From contig NZ_BJZT01000048.1 of NCBI RefSeq assembly GCF_007992175.1, positions 1-36,926 of the forward strand: a DNA stretch of 36,926 bases. Reading direction: 5' to 3'. The notes below the pieces were generated by a model. That model worked only from the letters and a program-made list of their open reading frames with translations, did not search any database and had not been told where the DNA came from. Origin of the DNA: Methylobacterium haplocladii (GTDB lineage Bacteria > Pseudomonadota > Alphaproteobacteria > Rhizobiales > Beijerinckiaceae). Shown here in pieces: positions 32,322 to 36,926 of this stretch (its first letter is position 1; every line of letters begins with the position of its first letter). The translations under genes and the position numbers were made by a program.

Positions 32322-32344
32322 CCGCTGGTCCGCTCCTGCTGACC

Positions 32345-32384
32345 GAGAGATGCGCCCGATCGCGTTGCGCCCGGCGCATCTCTC
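32345..32384 (-). other. 12-bp stem hairpin in glmU leader
   Basis: GAGAGATGCGCC (32345-32356) and GGCGCATCTCTC (32373-32384) form a perfect 12-bp stem with a 16-nt loop, ending 23 bp upstream of the glmU start. It could act as an RNA leader element or as a protein-binding palindrome. Confidence 0.6.
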
Positions 32385-32592
32385 ACGTCTCGTTTTGTCG
32401 CGCGCTCCGGCGCCGAACCGGCTTCCACGTCGGCGGAGCGCGCTTTCGGCCGCGGATGTAACCGATCGCACGGCCTGGACAAACCAGCACCAGGCCCTTC
32501 ACAAGCAGGCAACCTTAACCCCGGGTTCAGGCGTTGCCCCCTAATCCCGGCAGGATTTCGCTTCCACCACCGACGCTTGCATCGACGAGGGC

Positions 32593-34284
32593 ATGACGCA
32601 TTCCACCACCGGCAATCCCGAACACGCGCCGTTCGGCCTTTCAGGTGGAGACCCGTCGCGGGCGTCCGAGGGTGCGCGGGGCGCGGCGGACGCCGTTTCG
32701 CACAGCCGCCGGGACCTCCTGTGTGCCGCCGCCGGCGCTTTCGCCGGTGCGGTGCTCGGCATCGACGCGGTCCTGGCGCAGACGGCCCCCGCCCTGCCGG
32801 GAGCCGGCACGCCGTTCACCGCGACCACCGTCCCGGACCTCGCCCGAGCACTCGCCCGGCAACCCTATGTCGCTCCGCGCACGGACGACCTTCCGGATAT
32901 CCTGAAAAACCTGTCGCGCGAGCAATACGCCGCGATCCGCACGGCGCCGGGCGCGGCGATCTGGGGCGATGCCGGCCTCGATTTCGCGGTCGAACCGCTG
33001 CATCGCGGCTCGGTCTATGCCGACCGGGTCTCGCTGTTTCTCGTCGAGGACGGCACCGTCCGTCCCGTGCCCTATGCCCGCGACCGCTTCACGGCGGACG
33101 GCCTCGCTCTGCCCGATCCCGGCCAGGGCGATCCGGGGTTTTCGGGGTTCCGGCTGCGGGCCCGCTTCGCCGGGGCGGACCTCTCCGATTTCGCGGTCTT
33201 CCAGGGCGTCTCGTTCTTCCGGCTGATCGCCCGCGGCCAGGGGTTCGGTCTCACCGCCCGCGCCCTGATGCTGCGTCCGGCCGACAGCCGCGGCGAGGAT
33301 TTTTCGCGGTGGCGGGCGTTCTTCATCGAACGGCCCGGCAAGGACGGCGCGCCGCTGGTGCTTCACGCCCTGCTTGATGCCGAATCCTGCTCGGCGGCGC
33401 TCCGCATGACCCTGAAGCCCGGGGATGCCTCGGTCGTCGAGGTCGAGGGCACGCTGTTCACCCGCACGGCGATCGACCATCTCGGTCTGGGGGGCGCCCA
33501 GTCGAGCTACCTGTTCGGGCCGAACGGCCGGCGCGGCCTCGACGACGCCCGCGCCGCCGCCCATGCCTCCGGCGGCCTGCAGATCCGCAACGGCGGCGGC
33601 GAGGCGATCTGGCGCCCGGTGAACAACCCGCAGAATCTGCAGATCTCCTCGTTCCTCGACGACGGCCCCAAGGGCTTCGGCCTGATGCAGCGGGCGCGCG
33701 ACTACACCGCCTTCCAGGACGACGTGCAGCACTGGGAGTGGCGGCCCTCGCTCTGGATCGAGCCGATGCCCCCGACCGAGGGCGACGCGGACAAGGCGCT
33801 CTGGGGGCCGGGCGCGGTGACGCTCCTCGAGATCCCGAGCGATTCGGAGGTCAACGAGAACGTCATCGCCTATTGGCGCCCCAGGGCGGCGATCCCCGAG
33901 AAGAGCGAGGCCGGCTTCCGCTATCGCCAGACCTGGTGCTGGCAGCCGCCGGAGCCCGCGCCCGACCAGCCGGCCCTGGCGAGCGTCTCCACGAGCCGCA
34001 GCGGGCGCGGATCGAGCGCCGCCCGCCGGCTGTTCCTCGTCGACTTCACCGGGGACATCCTGTTCGCGGGCCCGGACGGGACCGTGCCGGAACTGCGCAC
34101 CGTCCTGATCGCCAATCCCGGCACGATCACCCGGCAGGTGCTCTACCCCTACCCGGAGCGCCGCACCGTGCGCGTCGCCTTCGAACTCGATTCCGGCGGC
34201 CAGCCGGCCAGCGAATTGCGTCTCGCCCTCAAGGCCGGCGAGCGCCAGGTGAGCGAGACCTGGCTCTATCGCTGGACCGGCTGA
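32593..34284 (+). CDS. opgG: Periplasmic glucan biosynthesis protein, OpgG/OpgD (MdoG) family
   Basis: This is a 563-aa protein. A twin-arginine signal (S-R-R-D-L-L at 38-43, hydrophobic core to about residue 60, cleavage near A-Q) suggests Tat export to the periplasm. The mature protein shows MdoG motifs such as D-I-L-K-N-L-S-R-E-Q-Y, F-Q-G-V-S-F-F-R-L-I-A-R-G-Q-G-F-G-L-T-A-R-A and S-S-Y-L-F-G-P-N. It acts with the membrane glucosyltransferase OpgH to make osmoregulated periplasmic glucans. OpgD paralogues are the ones usually Tat-exported, so naming it opgG rests mainly on its position 28 bp upstream of opgH. The ATG at 32593 is used; the long N-terminal leader before the Tat motif is unusual and a later start is possible. 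Confidence 0.9.
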   Translation: MTHSTTGNPEHAPFGLSGGDPSRASEGARGAADAVSHSRRDLLCAAAGAFAGAVLGIDAVLAQTAPALPGAGTPFTATTVPDLARALARQPYVAPRTDDLPDILKNLSREQYAAIRTAPGAAIWGDAGLDFAVEPLHRGSVYADRVSLFLVEDGTVRPVPYARDRFTADGLALPDPGQGDPGFSGFRLRARFAGADLSDFAVFQGVSFFRLIARGQGFGLTARALMLRPADSRGEDFSRWRAFFIERPGKDGAPLVLHALLDAESCSAALRMTLKPGDASVVEVEGTLFTRTAIDHLGLGGAQSSYLFGPNGRRGLDDARAAAHASGGLQIRNGGGEAIWRPVNNPQNLQISSFLDDGPKGFGLMQRARDYTAFQDDVQHWEWRPSLWIEPMPPTEGDADKALWGPGAVTLLEIPSDSEVNENVIAYWRPRAAIPEKSEAGFRYRQTWCWQPPEPAPDQPALASVSTSRSGRGSSAARRLFLVDFTGDILFAGPDGTVPELRTVLIANPGTITRQVLYPYPERRTVRVAFELDSGGQPASELRLALKAGERQVSETWLYRWTG

Positions 34285-34312
34285 TGCCAAAACCCGTGAT
34301 CGCCCCCCGGAT

Positions 34313-36517
34313 ATGCCGATGACGGATTCCATGACCCTCGACGACGTGCGGGAGCCCACGCTCCCGTTGGCGCTCCCCCCGGCCCTGCCGCCCGACGAAC
34401 GGCCGCGGGGCGGCTTCCGGCCGGCGATGCCGCCGGAGGCGCCGCTGGTCATGCCGGTCCAGGATCTTTCGCAGTGGGACGCTGCGGCCCGCCGCAGGCC
34501 GTCGCGGGCCGAGACACGGCCCTGGGCGGCGCGGGCCTTCGTCTTCGGCGGCGCGGCGGCGCTCACCGCCTACGGCACCCTGCAGATGTACGAGGTCATC
34601 TCGGTCTCGGGGGGCGCCACCGCCCTGCAGTACGTGCTGCTGGTGCTGTTCACCCTCACCTTCTCCTGGATCGCGCTCGCCTTCACCGCCGCGATCCTCG
34701 GCTTCTTCGCGCTCCTGCGCGCCAAGCCGGAACCCGCCCCGCCGACGGCGCTCGCGACGCGCACCGCCGTGGTGATGCCGGTCTACAACGAGGCGACGGC
34801 CCGCACCTTCGCCGCCGTCCAGGCCATGCGCGAGGCGGTCGAGGCGACGGGGCTCGGCGACCATTTCGACTGGTTCGTGCTCTCGGACACGACGCAGGCC
34901 GATGCCTGGATCGCCGAGGAGCGCGCCTTCCTGAAGCTCCGCGACGAACTCGGCCCCGAGGCCCGGCTCTATTACCGTCACCGTCCCAAGAACCATCACC
35001 GCAAGGCCGGCAACATCGGCGACTTCGTCAGCCGCTGGGGGGCCGCCTACGACCACATGCTGGTGCTCGACGCCGACAGCCTGCTCTCGGGCGGCTGCAT
35101 CATCGGGCTCACCGCCGCCATGGAGGCCGACCCCGATTCCGGCATCGTCCAGAGCCTGCCGCTGATCATCAACCGCAACACGCTGTTCGCCCGCGTCCAG
35201 CAATTCGCCGCCCGCATCTACGGGCCGGTGATCGCCACCGGCCTGACGATCTGGTCCGGCCGCGACGGCAATTACTGGGGCCACAACGCGATCATCCGCA
35301 CACGGGCCTTCGCCGAGGCCTGCGGCCTGCCCGACCTGAAGGGCAATCCGCCCTTCGGCGGCCACATCCTCAGCCACGATTTCGTGGAGGCGGCGCTGAT
35401 CCGGCGCGCCGGCTGGGGCGTGACCATGCTGCCGCGCCTCGAAGGCTCCTACGAGGAGAGCCCGCCGACCCTGATCGACCTCGCCGTGCGCGACCGGCGC
35501 TGGGCCCAGGGCAACCTCCAGCACGCGCGGGTGATCGGTGCGGCCGGCCTCGCTCCGTCCTCGCGCCAGCATTTCGCCACCGGTATCATGGGCTACCTCG
35601 CCTCGCCGCTCTGGCTCGCCCAGCTCGTCATCGGTGTCGCCCTCGTCCTGCAGACGGCCTGGGTGCGGCCGGAATACTTTTCCGCCGAGTTCGGCCTGAC
35701 CCCGGTCTGGCCGCGCTTCGATCCGGTGCGCGCGCTCCAGCTCTTCGGCCTCACCATGGGCATCCTGCTCGCGCCGAAATTCCTGGGGCTGTTTCTCGCG
35801 CTGATCGACGGCGCCGTGCGAAAGGCCTCGGGCGGCGGCATCCGGCTGGTGCTGTCCTTCCTGATCGAGATCCTGCTCTCGGCGCTGATCGCGCCGATCG
35901 CCATGCTGATCCAATCGGGCTCGGTGTTCCAGATCCTGGCCGGACGCGACACCGGCTGGAACCCGCAACGCCGCGACGACGGCTCGATTCCCCTCTCCGA
36001 TATCGTGCGCCGCCACCGCTGGCACACGTTTCTCGGCCTGCTCACGGGCGTCGCGGCCTTCGCCATCGCCACCTCGCTCTTCCTCTGGATGTCGCCGACG
36101 ATCCTGGGCCTGGTGCTGGCGATCCCGATCTCCTGGGCCAGCGGCCAGCTCGCCTGGGGCCTCGCCCTCAAGCGCTTCGGCCTGCTCGGCACGCCGGAGG
36201 AGCGCACGCCGCCGCCGGTGGCCGTGCGCGCCGCCGAGCTCACTGCCCGCAACGCCCGGCACGGTTTCGACGACGCGGACGCGCTCCGGACCCTCCACGC
36301 CGATGCAGGCCTCGCCCACGACCACGCCGCGATGCTGCCCCAGGGCGCCAGCCGCCCGCGCGGCACCATCGACACCGACCGCACGCTGGCCCAGGCCAAG
36401 ATCGTCGAGGCCGACACGCTCAGCGAGGCGAGCGCTTGGCTGCAGCCCAAGGAGCGCATGGCGCTCCTGCACGATCGCGCCCTCCTCGACCGCCTCGCCC
36501 GCCTGCGCGCGGCCTGA
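34313..36517 (+). CDS. opgH: Glucans biosynthesis glucosyltransferase OpgH (MdoH)
   Basis: This is a 734-aa inner-membrane family 2 glycosyltransferase that polymerises glucose from UDP-glucose into the backbone of osmoregulated periplasmic glucans. A Pro-rich cytoplasmic N-terminus (1-70) precedes two membrane helices (about 73-97 and 104-136). The catalytic domain has V-V-M-P-V-Y-N-E (153-160), S-D-T (191-193), D-A-D-S (253-256), H-D-F-V-E-A (355-360) and D-R-R-W-A-Q-G-N (394-401), the UDP-sugar and acceptor motifs. More helices follow (about 415-450, 465-570 and 590-640), then a cytoplasmic tail. It forms an operon with opgG. An ATG six bases downstream of the chosen start is equally possible. 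Confidence 0.96.
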   Translation: MPMTDSMTLDDVREPTLPLALPPALPPDERPRGGFRPAMPPEAPLVMPVQDLSQWDAAARRRPSRAETRPWAARAFVFGGAAALTAYGTLQMYEVISVSGGATALQYVLLVLFTLTFSWIALAFTAAILGFFALLRAKPEPAPPTALATRTAVVMPVYNEATARTFAAVQAMREAVEATGLGDHFDWFVLSDTTQADAWIAEERAFLKLRDELGPEARLYYRHRPKNHHRKAGNIGDFVSRWGAAYDHMLVLDADSLLSGGCIIGLTAAMEADPDSGIVQSLPLIINRNTLFARVQQFAARIYGPVIATGLTIWSGRDGNYWGHNAIIRTRAFAEACGLPDLKGNPPFGGHILSHDFVEAALIRRAGWGVTMLPRLEGSYEESPPTLIDLAVRDRRWAQGNLQHARVIGAAGLAPSSRQHFATGIMGYLASPLWLAQLVIGVALVLQTAWVRPEYFSAEFGLTPVWPRFDPVRALQLFGLTMGILLAPKFLGLFLALIDGAVRKASGGGIRLVLSFLIEILLSALIAPIAMLIQSGSVFQILAGRDTGWNPQRRDDGSIPLSDIVRRHRWHTFLGLLTGVAAFAIATSLFLWMSPTILGLVLAIPISWASGQLAWGLALKRFGLLGTPEERTPPPVAVRAAELTARNARHGFDDADALRTLHADAGLAHDHAAMLPQGASRPRGTIDTDRTLAQAKIVEADTLSEASAWLQPKERMALLHDRALLDRLARLRAA

Positions 36518-36616
36518 GCGAAAGTCGTACGGTTTCGGTTTCCGGCCACCCCTGTTGTCCGCTACAAGCATCCGGCCCGCCCCGGCTCGGAGGGCGGACC
36601 CGGCTCCAGCCGGAAC

Positions 36617-36655
36617 GGAAGGGTGGCCGAGCGGTTTAAGGCAGCGGTCTTGAAA
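36617..36655 (+). pseudogene. Truncated tRNA-Ser(UGA), 5' half only
   Basis: The acceptor strand GGAAGGG, the D-arm (GCC-GAGCGGTTTAA-GGC) and the anticodon 5' stem GCGGT with loop CTTGAAA (anticodon TGA at 36651-36653) are as in alphaproteobacterial tRNA-Ser(UGA). After the anticodon loop, the expected ACCGC and the remaining variable arm, T-arm and CCCTTCC acceptor strand are absent. The break exactly at the anticodon loop is characteristic of integration by a tyrosine recombinase. A full copy must exist elsewhere if UCA codons are to be read. Confidence 0.8.
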
Positions 36656-36762
36656 TTCGCTTGCCGCCATCCCAAGCCATTTCGTTCCGTCCCGTAATGT
36701 GCTGATTGGCATTGTGTTTTTGATCCGGAGCGTTGTTCGAATCCTTGCCCATCCCAGCCCGT

Positions 36763-36793
36763 GCTACCGTATTGGGTAGCAAAAGCGGTAGCA
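36763..36793. repeat. GGTAGCA direct repeats with an inverted copy
   Basis: GGTAGCA is repeated with a 12-bp period, and an inverted GCTACCG lies at 36763-36769 (complementary to CGGTAGC at 36786-36792). This pattern is reminiscent of recombinase or excisionase arm sites near integrase genes. The interpretation is inferred. Confidence 0.45.
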
Positions 36794-36926
36794 GACGGAC
36801 ACGGTCTGTTCGCTAGGCGCTAGTTCCCCTCCCCCAAACGGGAGAGATGGCTTTCCTCACACGGCAACCGCGCCACCATGGCGCGCTCCATCGGGGCACA
36901 GCCGCCCGTCTCGGATCGTTCAGTCA

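Larger units (their letters stand above)
36518..36926. other. Region after opgH, left end of a probable integrated element
   Basis: The 409 bp contain the truncated tRNA-Ser at 36617-36655 and then sequence with lower GC. GGTAGCA repeats occur at 36775-36781 and 36787-36793, with an inverted GCTACC at 36763-36768. An ATG at 36847 with a nearby purine-rich site opens a frame that runs off the window; its first 26 residues match no family I know. Confidence 0.45.

Noticed and set aside
34229..36712. Open frame of 827 codons opposite opgH
   Set aside because: It is an antisense shadow of a well-supported glycosyltransferase gene.
36734..36755. GTTCGAATCC as the T-arm of a displaced tRNA 3' half
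   Set aside because: The flanking bases do not pair as a T-stem and no acceptor strand complementary to GGAAGGG follows, so it is probably a chance T-loop-like sequence.
36617..36760. Group I intron inside the tRNA-Ser gene
   Set aside because: A group I intron would follow a U at the 5' splice site and leave a 3' exon nearby. Neither the splice-site context nor a 3' tRNA half is visible within the window.
1..36926. CRISPR array or insertion sequence inside the window
   Set aside because: No regularly spaced repeats with unique spacers, no transposase motifs and no terminal inverted repeats with target duplications were seen.

Overview
The window is about 37 kb of GC-rich chromosome. It is most consistent with an alphaproteobacterium of the Hyphomicrobiales, probably Methylobacterium or Methylorubrum. 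That placement is an inference from the very GC-biased third codon positions, the recG / sdhE / mfd arrangement, the DUF2312 (GapR) nucleoid protein, the IalB-family secreted protein and the intergenic palindrome families. No database search was possible. Most of the window is core genome. The accessory pieces are a few small modules and one element boundary at the right edge.

Left part (1-12.2 kb): an overlapping DUF4926/DUF6883 pair of unknown role; an IalB-family secreted protein; a divergent cluster holding an FkbH-type HAD phosphatase and a stand-alone acyl carrier protein on the minus strand, with an unrecognised 348-aa protein and a degenerate adenylate-forming enzyme on the plus strand; a receiver-like small protein; the transcription-repair coupling factor Mfd with SdhE upstream of it; and a small 4-fold beta-flower protein.

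Central part (12.2-24.1 kb): RecG; a small membrane protein; a DUF502 membrane protein; an iron-uptake pair (TonB-dependent siderophore receptor, PepSY membrane protein) with a Fur-box-like sequence upstream; a stress-type cluster with a DGPF/YCII protein, an ECF42-like sigma factor with a TPR tail, DoxX and DUF899 proteins; and an isoaspartyl peptidase/asparaginase. Two promoters in the sigma-factor cluster share TGTCGG-N17-CGTY, which suggests autoregulation by that sigma factor.

Right part (24.1-36.9 kb): a HerA-like ATPase and a metallophosphoesterase; a small secreted protein preceded by three 19-bp tandem repeats; GapR; the amino-sugar genes glmU and glmS, separated by a Phd/VapC toxin-antitoxin module on the opposite strand; and opgG-opgH for osmoregulated periplasmic glucans. 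After opgH, a tRNA-Ser(UGA) gene is cut at its anticodon loop and followed by non-tRNA sequence containing GGTAGCA repeats. This looks like the left boundary of an integrated element that continues beyond the window.
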